Shown: piece by piece, positions 25,906-33,890 of the stretch
Layout: each line of letters starts with the position of its first letter
Numbering within the stretch: the first letter of the stretch is position 1
NCBI GenBank assembly: GCA_015258715.1
Contig: JABZHR010000001.1
Location: forward strand, 1 to 64,000
Length of the DNA stretch: 64,000 nt
Origin: Atopobium sp.
Lineage (GTDB): Bacteria; Actinomycetota; Coriobacteriia; Coriobacteriales; Atopobiaceae
Reading direction: 5' to 3'
The notes under the pieces: generated by a model
What the model saw: only the letters and a program-made list of their open reading frames with translations
Database searches by the model: none
Told to the model about the DNA's origin: nothing
Position numbers and translations under genes: made by a program

Positions 25906-25935
25906 AACCCCAGCTTCGGCTGGGGTTTCTTTTTG
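25906..25935 (+). terminator. Terminator of the tRNA pair
   Basis: AACCCCAGC-TTCG-GCTGGGGTT forms a 9-bp stem with a stable TTCG tetraloop, followed by TCTTTTTG, 10 bp past tRNA-Cys. Confidence 0.95.
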
Positions 25936-25984
25936 TCGCGCATAACCGTGCTTGCTGAGGTTCTGGATTGCGAGCCTATTTTGA

Positions 25985-26104
25985 GCCTGAAAAACACGTC
26001 ATGTCTGAATAAAACAGCTCAGACAAGGTGAGAAAAACCGGCAAATAGCTCAGATATGGTGCGCTTTTCAGGCAAATCGTTCAGACTTGGCGAGAAAATC
26101 AGGC
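25985..26104. repeat. 23-nt repeat cluster 1 (one inverted, three direct)
   Basis: Four copies of a 23-nt unit with the ends CAGAY...TCAGGC: inverted at 25985-26007, direct at 26020-26042, 26051-26073 and 26082-26104. The direct copies have an exact 31-bp period with spacers starting AAAT. The core is of the TGGNG type. The copy at 26082 embeds GGCGAGAAAATC. No open frame covers it. Confidence 0.85.
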
Positions 26105-26160
26105 TATATAAGAGTGTCCGTAAAACCAACTTCGGAATCTAATTACGTCTAGAAAAATCC

Positions 26161-26278
26161 GCCTGAAAAGTACAAAGAATCTGTGTTTGCGTTACCGATT
26201 CTTTAACAAAATCAGGCAAATCCACAGATTCTTTAATGCTTTTAGGCAAAAGTTACAGATTCTTTGAAGAAATCAGGC
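26161..26278. repeat. 23-nt repeat cluster 2 (one inverted, three direct)
   Basis: Four more copies of the same 23-nt unit, now with the core TTCTTT: inverted at 26161-26183, direct at 26195-26217, 26225-26247 and 26256-26278 (30 and 31 bp apart). The outer ends CAGAT/TCAGGC match cluster 1, and the order (inverted first, then three direct) is the same. With cluster 1 it fills most of the 526-bp gap after tRNA-Cys. Confidence 0.85.
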
Positions 26279-26354
26279 GCGCTCAAGTGTACGCCAGGCT
26301 CGTGCCATCCGCCTGGCGAGAAACCCGGTCCACTCCCAGCATTTCCGCACAAGA

Positions 26355-26387
26355 AACCCGTTATCCACACGAAGTAGATACCGGGTT
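26355..26387 (-). terminator. Possible terminator of the STAS-kinase gene
   Basis: AACCCGTTATC (26355-26365) pairs with GATACCGGGTT (26377-26387) with one mismatch, followed on the minus strand by TCTTGTG. It is 35 bp past the stop. A further inverted pair CGCCAGGC/GCCTGGCG lies at 26292-26318. Confidence 0.45.
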
Positions 26388-26422
26388 GAAATCGCCTTGC
26401 GACCCGCCCGCGCTCGCGCAAC

Positions 26423-27154
26423 CTAGCGCATCATCTTGACCAGGCGGACAACGGTGCCGTTGCCGGAAGGTTTCTCCTGGATAGACACGGCATCCATAAG
26501 CAGGCGCATCAGCTTGACGCCGCGACCACGCTCGGCAAACTGACCGGTCTCGGGAGGCTCCTCCTCGTCGGAGATGCTAAAGCCGCTGCCGCAATCCGAG
26601 ACGTCAATGACCACCCTGTCTGGATACGCAGAAACCGTGGTCAGCACGCCCTTCTCGCACGCGTGATCAATAGCGTTGCCAATAGCCTCGCCAACGGCGA
26701 GTTCGATGTCAAACTTTTGGTCCGAGGTAAACGGCAGCGTCTTTAGCAGCGCAACTGCCCTTGAGCGAGCATCGCACATCCTGTTGGGGTCAACTCTAAA
26801 CGTTGTCTGAAACGACGGATGCGTACCCGGCGCAAGCGGGGTCACGCGCGACTTAGCGGCACACGTGCTTATAGGCATGAAGTCGATAAGACCCATGCGC
26901 ACCAGCGCCTTAAACGCCGTTGGTTGCACGTTGGTAAGGCTCATAAGGCCGCCGAGCGTCTTCATACGTCGAACAGCACACACGATAAAGCCCATGCCAC
27001 AAGAATCGATGTACGAAACCTCCGACATATTCAGCACAATTCTTCTGCAGCCGCTCTCGATAAGCTGTTCAATCTGAGCCTTCACGCGCGGGACTCCCCT
27101 CACGTCAAGGTCAGTATTGACTGAAACAACTGCTATGTTTGGCTGCGTATACAT
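26423..27154 (-). CDS. STAS - HATPase fusion (anti-sigma antagonist plus kinase)
   Basis: A 243-residue fusion of two partner-switching modules. Residues about 1-105 are a STAS domain (anti-sigma factor antagonist type) with MSEVSYIDSCGMGF, keeping a Ser at the usual phosphorylation site. Residues about 120-243 are an RsbW/SpoIIAB-type GHKL ATPase: N-box ELAVGEAIGNAIDHA, G1 DVSDCGSGF, G2 ERGRGVKLMRLLMD. In most systems these are separate, opposing proteins. The ATG at 27154 starts exactly at the STAS domain; the ribosome binding site is weak. The upstream gene encodes a PP2C phosphatase that could dephosphorylate the STAS domain. The target sigma factor is unknown. Confidence 0.85.
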   Translation of the reverse strand: MYTQPNIAVVSVNTDLDVRGVPRVKAQIEQLIESGCRRIVLNMSEVSYIDSCGMGFIVCAVRRMKTLGGLMSLTNVQPTAFKALVRMGLIDFMPISTCAAKSRVTPLAPGTHPSFQTTFRVDPNRMCDARSRAVALLKTLPFTSDQKFDIELAVGEAIGNAIDHACEKGVLTTVSAYPDRVVIDVSDCGSGFSISDEEEPPETGQFAERGRGVKLMRLLMDAVSIQEKPSGNGTVVRLVKMMR

Positions 27155-27206
27155 ACGTTTCTTGTTCCCGCGCTGCAACAAGAATTTCAGATATATGCAT
27201 TTTTTA

Positions 27207-27256
27207 GCGAGAAAATCGTCTCGTTGACGAGAAGACCGTCTAGTTGCTCTTCTCGC
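27207..27256. repeat. Cluster of three CGAGAA-type motifs
   Basis: GCGAGAAAATCGTC, GACGAGAAGACCGTC and CTCTTCTCGCC follow one another in 50 bp at the junction of the phosphatase 3' end and the STAS-kinase gene. The last copy encodes the phosphatase C-terminus (Gly-Glu-Lys); the others are non-coding. Confidence 0.65.
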
Positions 27257-29636
27257 CAGAGTTGGCACTGCCAAGCACATCAGAATCGCCGCCGCCAAGC
27301 TCATCAAAGCGCAGGGCCACCATGGCAACGTCGTCATCAAGCCTTCTGCCGGTATAGCGGTCAAGCGTGCTCAAGAACCTGTTCAGAAGGCCATCAAAGC
27401 CTTGAGGAACCTCGTTCATGATCATGTCACGGAGTCCAGTCTCGCCAAAAAAAGCGCCTTCGGGACTGCGAGCCTCTGTAGTTCCGTCGGTGTAGAGCAG
27501 CAGGATATCGCCTTCATGCAAGCGAACTGTGCCGTTTTTGTACTCCATGTCGTGGAACGCACCAACAACGCCCGACTGTACGTCCAAAAGCTCGGCGTCG
27601 CCCGATTGAGCAGACACCAAAATCGCTGGTGGATGGCCAGCTGAGCAGTACGTAAGCGATGAGGTTGCAAGGTCAACAATGCCCACAAAGAGCGTCGCAA
27701 ACGTCTCAACCCTTGAGAAGCCCAGCAAGAATTCGTTCAGCGTTGCCACCATACGAGCAGGAGTTCTTCCCTCCCACGCGTAGGCAGAAAGTGCCGTTTT
27801 AACTGCGGACGAAATAGAAGCCGCCTCAATACCCTTGCCAGAAACGTCACCCATAATGATGCACGCGCGACGACCTGGCAGCTTAATCATGCTGTAAAAA
27901 TCGCCACCAACAAACGCGTCGGCGGTTGCGGACGAATAAATTCCCTCGGCAGAAATTCCTTCTACCTTCTGCAGGTCATTTTTCATGCCCGACTGCAGTG
28001 CCTGTGAGATATGTTTGTTTTGCTGGTTCTCTTCGGCACCAACGGCCAACGAGTGAACCAGAAGCATCACGCGGTCCAAGAAATCAAGCTCAATGTCGCT
28101 TAAGGGCTCAGCGTTTTCTTCTCGCAAGAAAAGCCAGGTATGCTGCTCGCCGGCAAACTTGCCCAAGAAGAGCACAGCCCCCTTGCACGGCAAACCTTGT
28201 GCAGCAAGCGCGCGACTCAGCGCAGAATCCAGCTCGACTTCTTTGACTGACGCCTCGCCCTCTCCCGTCTTGAGCCCCTCAACCGTCGATGGAAGCGCAA
28301 TCTGGTTGCCGCCATCCTGCGCGCCGCCGGCCTCCGCTGCGGCCTGCGCGCCGTCTTGTGCACCGCCAACCTCCGCTGTGGCCTGCGCGCCGTCTTGCGC
28401 ACCGTCCTGAGCGTCGCCAAACGCTTGCTCAGCGCCAAGCGCATGGAGCGTAATGTTGCCTGTGACCTCACAGCAATCTACCGAGAAAACCTGTACAGAG
28501 AGATCAGTACCCACCGACCTCATAACCTGCTGTAATCGCTCACCAGAGATCTTCTCGCCCTCTGCAGCGCTGTGGAGCAATCCTTGGCGCACGCGAGCTA
28601 ATGCCTCGCGAAGCGTGTCTCTACGCTGCGTTCTCATGGCCGACAACGCGCCTACAAGCTGCACCGAGAGGTAATTTGCAATGGAGTCCAGAAGTCTTGC
28701 GTCTTCAACCAAAAGCGCACGCTTACGCTCCCAGCCCACCTCAATCAGAGCAACAATGTGGCCACCAAACCACACAGGAACCACAAGAAAGCTGGTAAAC
28801 GGAGGTAAATGACTTGCATCAACGGTTATGACCTCACGAGTTTCTTCGTTAACAAGGTTGCGCTTTTTAACTCTTCCCTGCTTGAGCGTGCTTGAATTCA
28901 AAGGCATGGTATGCAAGCGAAGTGCGTGCTCGGAATAAAACGTCAAACGCTCCAGAGAGCTGTTAAATGCAAAATAACGAGGAATCGCACCGTACGAGGC
29001 GCTCTTCAAAGACTCCGTTGCACCATGAAGGTGATACCCGTCTTGCTCAGCAAGATAGATAAGCGCACCATCAGCCTCGACAGTCTCTGAGAGCTCTTCT
29101 AACACGCGCTCGATAAGCTGACCCATATCTTCCGAGTCAAGCGTGTCCAAAACAATCTGAAGCGCTCCTGAGAGCCTCTTATTGGCTCGGCGAAGGTCCA
29201 ACACCATTCGTTCATCATCGTGCATAGGGCTAGCCATGTCACGAAGCTTAGACGCTGTCAGAACAATAGCCTGTGTAGGAGCACCCACATAATCTGCGCG
29301 TACGCTTAATACCTGTGACGTGCCATCTTGCGCAGGAGCGGCCACCATGGAAGTGGAACCATCAATCGCAAACGGCAACGACTCTACAAAGAACGGTTTC
29401 TGCAAGTTTTCTTGATTTGCAGGGGTAAACAAAAAGCGAACATCCAGCCCGGCAATGGTGCCGTCTTCCTTAGCAAATAAGGTTTCAGCCTCTTCATTGG
29501 CGAGAAGAACCATGCCCTCCATATTAAAAACAATGACTGCATCGCTGGTCAGTCGTAGCAACTGAGACAGAGTTGCAGCAACGGTTCCGTCGACAACTCC
29601 CTCAACACGCCTTACGCTCAGCTTGTTATCTGCCAC
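27240..29636 (-). CDS. PAS/GAF sensor with SpoIIE-type PP2C phosphatase
   Basis: A 798-residue cytoplasmic regulator. Order: PAS-like segment (about 20-130, SDAVIVFNMEGMVLLANEEAETLF), GAF-like segment (about 165-330, LIERVLEELSETVEADGALIYL), a linker with a 13-residue GAQDGAQ repeat (about 410-450), and a SpoIIE phosphatase domain (about 555-785) with metal sites in GGDFY, GDVSGKG, CSAGHPP and YTDGTTEA. Such enzymes dephosphorylate STAS antagonists in response to signals; the next gene encodes a STAS-kinase fusion, the natural partner. The GTG at 29636 follows AAGGAG by 5 nt. No membrane segment, so the signal is likely internal. Confidence 0.88.
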   Translation of the reverse strand: MADNKLSVRRVEGVVDGTVAATLSQLLRLTSDAVIVFNMEGMVLLANEEAETLFAKEDGTIAGLDVRFLFTPANQENLQKPFFVESLPFAIDGSTSMVAAPAQDGTSQVLSVRADYVGAPTQAIVLTASKLRDMASPMHDDERMVLDLRRANKRLSGALQIVLDTLDSEDMGQLIERVLEELSETVEADGALIYLAEQDGYHLHGATESLKSASYGAIPRYFAFNSSLERLTFYSEHALRLHTMPLNSSTLKQGRVKKRNLVNEETREVITVDASHLPPFTSFLVVPVWFGGHIVALIEVGWERKRALLVEDARLLDSIANYLSVQLVGALSAMRTQRRDTLREALARVRQGLLHSAAEGEKISGERLQQVMRSVGTDLSVQVFSVDCCEVTGNITLHALGAEQAFGDAQDGAQDGAQATAEVGGAQDGAQAAAEAGGAQDGGNQIALPSTVEGLKTGEGEASVKEVELDSALSRALAAQGLPCKGAVLFLGKFAGEQHTWLFLREENAEPLSDIELDFLDRVMLLVHSLAVGAEENQQNKHISQALQSGMKNDLQKVEGISAEGIYSSATADAFVGGDFYSMIKLPGRRACIIMGDVSGKGIEAASISSAVKTALSAYAWEGRTPARMVATLNEFLLGFSRVETFATLFVGIVDLATSSLTYCSAGHPPAILVSAQSGDAELLDVQSGVVGAFHDMEYKNGTVRLHEGDILLLYTDGTTEARSPEGAFFGETGLRDMIMNEVPQGFDGLLNRFLSTLDRYTGRRLDDDVAMVALRFDELGGGDSDVLGSANSGEKSN
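28309..28410 (-). repeat. 39-bp in-frame tandem repeat in the phosphatase linker
   Basis: About two and a half copies of a 39-bp unit (28321-28359, 28360-28398 and part copies) encode GAQDGAQ.AE.G. It is GC-rich against its surroundings and its multiple-of-three length keeps the frame, so the linker could change length between strains. Confidence 0.75.
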
Positions 29637-29691
29637 AGTCACTCCTTACCAGCGAGGAAAAACAAATCACATTGCCTAAGTATACGAAAAA

Positions 29692-29715
29692 GGCGGACCT
29701 CCGAAGAGATCCGCC
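29692..29715 (-). terminator. Terminator of tRNA-Leu
   Basis: GGCGGA and TCCGCC, extended by an inner CTC/GAG, form a stem followed on the minus strand by TTTTT, 9 bp past the tRNA. Confidence 0.85.
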
Positions 29716-29724
29716 GAAATTCCG

Positions 29725-29814
29725 TGGTGTCGGAGGCGGGACTTGAACCCGCACAACCGTTAGTAGGTCACTAGCACCTCAAGCTAGCGCGTCTGCCAAT
29801 TCCGCCACTCCGAC
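29725..29814 (-). tRNA. tRNA-Leu (anticodon GAG)
   Basis: A class II tRNA with acceptor GTCGGAG/CTCCGAC, anticodon loop TTGAGGT, a long variable arm, T-loop TTCAAGT and encoded CCA (29727-29725). A -10-like TAGTAT lies at 29834-29839. Confidence 0.96.
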
Positions 29815-29921
29815 TTGCTTTGCAGCGAGGGATATACTAACACATCTTCAAGCAACTTTACTGAGAAAATTTAAAAACTTTTCTCAAAAGAACCTTGCGA
29901 GAAGATCGCCTTGTCCCTTGC

Positions 29922-31685
29922 TTACTTCTGCCAACCAACAATGGTTGCTGGTGTGCTCTCGAAGAGTGAAGGACCAAAGTTAGCAAGACCAGTCTTGACA
30001 ACGTAGCAGTCTGGACCAGTGTAGACAGGAAGATATGCGTAAGTCTGCATCATCTTTTTCTCTGCCTCATTCATGAGCTTCATGCGCTCATCAAAGTTCT
30101 GAGTAGAGACAACCTTTGCAAACATCTCATCGGTCTCTGCGGAGCCCTGCTGACCAAAGTTGGAACCAGACTCAGAACCATAGAGCTGGTTGCCGTTGTT
30201 GTAAGAAGTTGAGGAGCCAACCCAACCAAAGAGGCAGACATCCCAAGAGCCAGAGGTAAGAACATCAGAGAACTCAGAAGATGGGTGAGAATCAAGGGTA
30301 AGGTTAATACCAGCGTCCTTGCACATCTTCTGGATTGCAGCAGCACGGTTCTTAACAGTGGTACCGTCACCGAACAGAGTGTAGCTAAAGGTTACCTGCT
30401 GGCCATCCTTCTCATAGTAATCGCCGTTAAGCTTGTAGCCTGCGTCCTCAAGAGTCTTCTTTGCAGCAGCCTTGCGCTCGTCAATGGACTTGAGGTTCTT
30501 GATATCGTCTGGGAGGTTGTTGTCATAACCAGCTGCCCAGTAAGGCCAAAGCATAGAGCCTGGTGCGTCCTCTTTCCAGTTAACACCCTGGAAGACAATG
30601 GAAACGATAGTTGCAGGATCAACAATCTGGCAGAATGCCTTACGAACTGCAACATCCTGAAGAACGCCGCGAGTAGAGTTGATCTCGATAACAGCAATAG
30701 ACATACCAAGACCACGACGAATCTGAGCCTTATCACCAAGACCGGAGAAGTTAGAGAGAAGCTCAGCAGAACCTGCGACGGAAGAACCAGTAGTGTCAGT
30801 CTCTTCGTTCTTGAATGCGTTAATGGAAGCCTGGGTATCCATCTGCTTGTAGACAAGGGTATCAAGCTTAGGAGCGTCACCCCACCACTTTGGATTTGGC
30901 TTGAAGGTTACAGCAGAGTCATCGAAAGAATCAACAATATAAGGACCAGAACCAAGCTCGTTGTGTGGCTCATTGTTGTAACCATTGTTGAAGAAGTCTG
31001 GATCCTGAAGCTTTGGGTGCAGAGCATAGCTCAAAATGCTCTCGATTGGATAGACTGGCTCCTTCATGGTAATAACAGCGGTCTTAGCAGTATCACCCTG
31101 CTCAACAGACTCATACTTGTCATAACCATCAGTTGAAGAAACCGCAAACTTTTTATTCTGACCACACATAGTGATGAATGCGGTCTGAATTGCGGTCCAA
31201 TCAATAGCGGTACCATCGTTGAAGGTGGCCTGATCAGTGAAGGTCAGGGTAGCAACCTGCTTGCCGTCCTTCTCCTCTACCTTGAAGTCCTTGATGTAAT
31301 CCTTGTTTGGCTCAAACTTATCACCATCAGCATTGTTAAGGAACAGGTCACGAGGGTTGATAAGACCGTGAAGGATGTTCATGTAAGAGGTATTACCAGC
31401 AAGTTGGTAATAATTCCACTGTGGACCAATCTCGTTGATTGGCTGAGTCAGAGTACCGCCATCCTTAACCTCATCACGAGACTTAGGATTGTTGTACGTC
31501 TTGCCCTTCTCTGGGATTGGAAGCTGATCCAGAGGAGTGTTTGCAGGAGAGCCGTCCTGTGGCTCAGTGCCTGTGGTGGTAGAGCCGCCCTGATTATTTG
31601 ATGGAGCACAACCAGCAAGGCCAAGGCCTGCGGCGGTGATTCCAGTCAGAGCAAAGAACGAACGACGGGAAAAACTGTCAGCCAT
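29922..31685 (-). CDS. oppA: Oligopeptide ABC transporter substrate-binding lipoprotein
   Basis: A family-5 solute-binding protein of 587 residues that binds peptides at the outer membrane face. The N-terminus has a twin-arginine-like SRRSFFALTG and a lipobox LAGC, so it is likely a Tat-exported lipoprotein. The body shows the family pattern (YNNPKSRDEVKDGGTLT.., GSGPYIVDSFDDSAVTFKPNPKWWG). The ATG at 31685 follows GGGTGAT; the ATG four codons upstream has no site. It is the last opp gene, separated from oppDF by a terminator, which would let it be expressed on its own. Confidence 0.92.
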   Translation of the reverse strand: MADSFSRRSFFALTGITAAGLGLAGCAPSNNQGGSTTTGTEPQDGSPANTPLDQLPIPEKGKTYNNPKSRDEVKDGGTLTQPINEIGPQWNYYQLAGNTSYMNILHGLINPRDLFLNNADGDKFEPNKDYIKDFKVEEKDGKQVATLTFTDQATFNDGTAIDWTAIQTAFITMCGQNKKFAVSSTDGYDKYESVEQGDTAKTAVITMKEPVYPIESILSYALHPKLQDPDFFNNGYNNEPHNELGSGPYIVDSFDDSAVTFKPNPKWWGDAPKLDTLVYKQMDTQASINAFKNEETDTTGSSVAGSAELLSNFSGLGDKAQIRRGLGMSIAVIEINSTRGVLQDVAVRKAFCQIVDPATIVSIVFQGVNWKEDAPGSMLWPYWAAGYDNNLPDDIKNLKSIDERKAAAKKTLEDAGYKLNGDYYEKDGQQVTFSYTLFGDGTTVKNRAAAIQKMCKDAGINLTLDSHPSSEFSDVLTSGSWDVCLFGWVGSSTSYNNGNQLYGSESGSNFGQQGSAETDEMFAKVVSTQNFDERMKLMNEAEKKMMQTYAYLPVYTGPDCYVVKTGLANFGPSLFESTPATIVGWQK

Positions 31686-31802
31686 ATGATCACCCATTTC
31701 GTTAAAGGCCTACAGATATTCACTTAACTATACGAAATTGCCTGAAAATACTCCATAGCAGAAACATTCCCGTAACAACCTCGTTCACGATTTGTAACAA
31801 AG

Positions 31803-31834
31803 AAAACCCGCACCTAGTTTTAAGTGCGGGTTTT
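31803..31834 (-). terminator. Terminator between oppDF and oppA
   Basis: AAAACCCGCAC (31803-31813) pairs perfectly with GTGCGGGTTTT (31824-31834). T-rich flanks occur on both strands, 23 bp past the oppDF stop. Confidence 0.88.
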
Positions 31835-31856
31835 CAAAAAATTTATTGAATCTTTG

Positions 31857-33890
31857 TTACTCGATAGAGATGTGAGTAGCAGGAACCAGCTTACCATCCT
31901 GGTAAATCATGCGCTCACGGGTACGCTCAATCTTTGGATCAGGAATTGGAATAGCCGAGAGGAGCGCCTTAGTGTAAGGATCTTGTGGGTTAGTAAAGAC
32001 GTCTTCGGTCTCACCGTACTCAACAATCTTGCCCAGGTGCATAACAGCAACCGTGTCAGAAATATGACGAATAACAGCAAGATCGTGAGCAACAAAGAGA
32101 TAAGAAATCTTCAACTGAACCTGAAGATCCTCAAGGAGGTTAATAATACCTGCCTGAATGGAAACGTCCAGAGATGCAATTGGCTCATCCAACAGAAGAA
32201 TCTTTGGACTTGTTGCAAGAGCACGAGCAATAGCAATACGCTGACGCTGACCACCAGAGAACTGAGATGGGAAGCGGTCAACATAGTCTGGGTTGATACC
32301 AACCAGACGCATAAGCTCGCCAATACGAGTATTAATATCCTCTTTGTTCCAACCCTGTGCCTGAAGTGGCTCAGCCAAAACGTCATAGACAGGCATACGT
32401 GGGTCCAGAGAACTCATTGGATCTTGGAAGATAACCTGAAGATCTTTACGAAGCTCTCTACGCTGTGCAGCGTTCTTAAGCTCAGCAACATCTTTGCCAA
32501 GGACCGTAATACGACCATCCTCAGGCTTCAGCAAATCCATAATCTGCATCAGAGTTGTTGACTTACCAGAACCGGACTCACCAACTAGTGCGAGGGTTTC
32601 TCCCTCATGGATCTCAAAGCTTGCACGGTCAACTGCGGTCATAGTGCCCTTGCTGCGCCTAATAAAGCCCTTACCCTGAACAGGGAAAGTCTTGGTAAGA
32701 TTCTCAACCTTAAGTACAACAGGACGCTCATTACGAGGAACATCAACCCACTTTGGAAGGATTGGCTCAAAGTCTGGATACACCTCAGCGTAAGTAAGGT
32801 TCTTCTCGCAAATCTCCTGAAGGTGGTGACAAGATGCCAGGTGGCCCTCAGCAGCATTTGCAGGAAGCAGCACTGGCTCTTTCTTGGAGCATTCCTCGGT
32901 AGCCATAGGACAACGTGGGTTAAAAGGACAACCAGTTGGAATAGCAGCAAGTGATGGTGGATTACCCTTAATAGGAACAAGCCTATGCTCTGCCTGAAGG
33001 TGAGGTTTTGGAACAGCGCCCAGAAGACCCATGGTATAAGGGTGACGAGGCTCAGCAAAAAGTGTATCAACACTTGCGCGCTCTACGCCACGGCCTGCAT
33101 ACATAACCATAATGTCATCAGCGGTACCTGCAACAACACCAAGGTCGTGAGTAATCAGAACAACTGCTGCGCCAGTCTCTTTCTGTGCAACCTTCAAGAC
33201 GTCAAGAATCTGAGCCTGAATAGTTACGTCAAGAGCGGTGGTTGGCTCGTCTGCGATGATGATGTCAGGGTTGTTTGCAATTGCAATTGCAATAACAACA
33301 CGCTGACGCATACCACCAGAGAACTCATGTGGGAAAGAATCCAGACGATTCTCTGGGTCAGTAATACCAACAATGGAGAGAAGTTCAATACAACGCTTAC
33401 GAACGTCTGCCCTACTCATATGAGGATTGTGGGTAAGCAGAGCCTCTGCAAGCTGATCTCCAATAGAGAACATTGGAGTCAAAGCAGACAGTGGATCCTG
33501 GAAAATCATAGAAATCTTAGTACCACGAAGCTCTGACATCTCTTCGTCGGTCTTACCAATGAGCTCCTCATTACCAAGCTTAATAGAGCCGGTAACGTGA
33601 GCGTTGTCATCAAGAAGACCAATAAGAGACAGAGCAGTTACTGATTTACCAGAACCAGACTCGCCTACGATACCAAGAGTACGGCCGCCCCAAAGGTCAA
33701 AGTTAACACCGCGAACTGCGTCTACACGACCAGCCTCAGTATTAAAGGAAACCTTAAGGTTACGAACAGAAAGAACTGGATCTCCTGTTGGAGCACCCTT
33801 TGGACCGTTTGATTCAAGCAGCTCGTAGCGAAGGACATCGTCCATCTCTACACTTCCCTGCTTTGTTGAAGTAGTAGTAGTGTCAGACAT
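31857..33890 (-). CDS. Oligopeptide ABC ATPase, OppD-OppF fusion
   Basis: A 677-residue protein with two complete ABC ATPase domains that energise peptide import. Domain 1 (about 25-330) has Walker A GESGSGKSVTAL, signature FSGGMRQRV and Walker B IIADEPTTALD. It is followed by the peptide-transporter tail HRLVPIKGNPPSL with the Cys cluster CPFNPRCPMATEEC. Domain 2 (about 385-650) has GESGSGKSTTL, FSGGQRQRIAIA and LLLDEPIASLD. The ATG overlaps the oppC stop (TAATG). In many bacteria OppD and OppF are separate. Confidence 0.95.
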   Translation of the reverse strand: MSDTTTTSTKQGSVEMDDVLRYELLESNGPKGAPTGDPVLSVRNLKVSFNTEAGRVDAVRGVNFDLWGGRTLGIVGESGSGKSVTALSLIGLLDDNAHVTGSIKLGNEELIGKTDEEMSELRGTKISMIFQDPLSALTPMFSIGDQLAEALLTHNPHMSRADVRKRCIELLSIVGITDPENRLDSFPHEFSGGMRQRVVIAIAIANNPDIIIADEPTTALDVTIQAQILDVLKVAQKETGAAVVLITHDLGVVAGTADDIMVMYAGRGVERASVDTLFAEPRHPYTMGLLGAVPKPHLQAEHRLVPIKGNPPSLAAIPTGCPFNPRCPMATEECSKKEPVLLPANAAEGHLASCHHLQEICEKNLTYAEVYPDFEPILPKWVDVPRNERPVVLKVENLTKTFPVQGKGFIRRSKGTMTAVDRASFEIHEGETLALVGESGSGKSTTLMQIMDLLKPEDGRITVLGKDVAELKNAAQRRELRKDLQVIFQDPMSSLDPRMPVYDVLAEPLQAQGWNKEDINTRIGELMRLVGINPDYVDRFPSQFSGGQRQRIAIARALATSPKILLLDEPIASLDVSIQAGIINLLEDLQVQLKISYLFVAHDLAVIRHISDTVAVMHLGKIVEYGETEDVFTNPQDPYTKALLSAIPIPDPKIERTRERMIYQDGKLVPATHISIE

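Noticed and set aside
25985..26278. CRISPR array
   Set aside because: Units are 23 nt with spacers of only 7-8 nt, some copies are inverted, the cores vary between clusters, and no cas gene is nearby.
29862..29886. Terminator of oppA
   Set aside because: TGAGAAAA/TTTTCTCA pairs well but the stem is AT-rich and there is no T tract after it on the minus strand.
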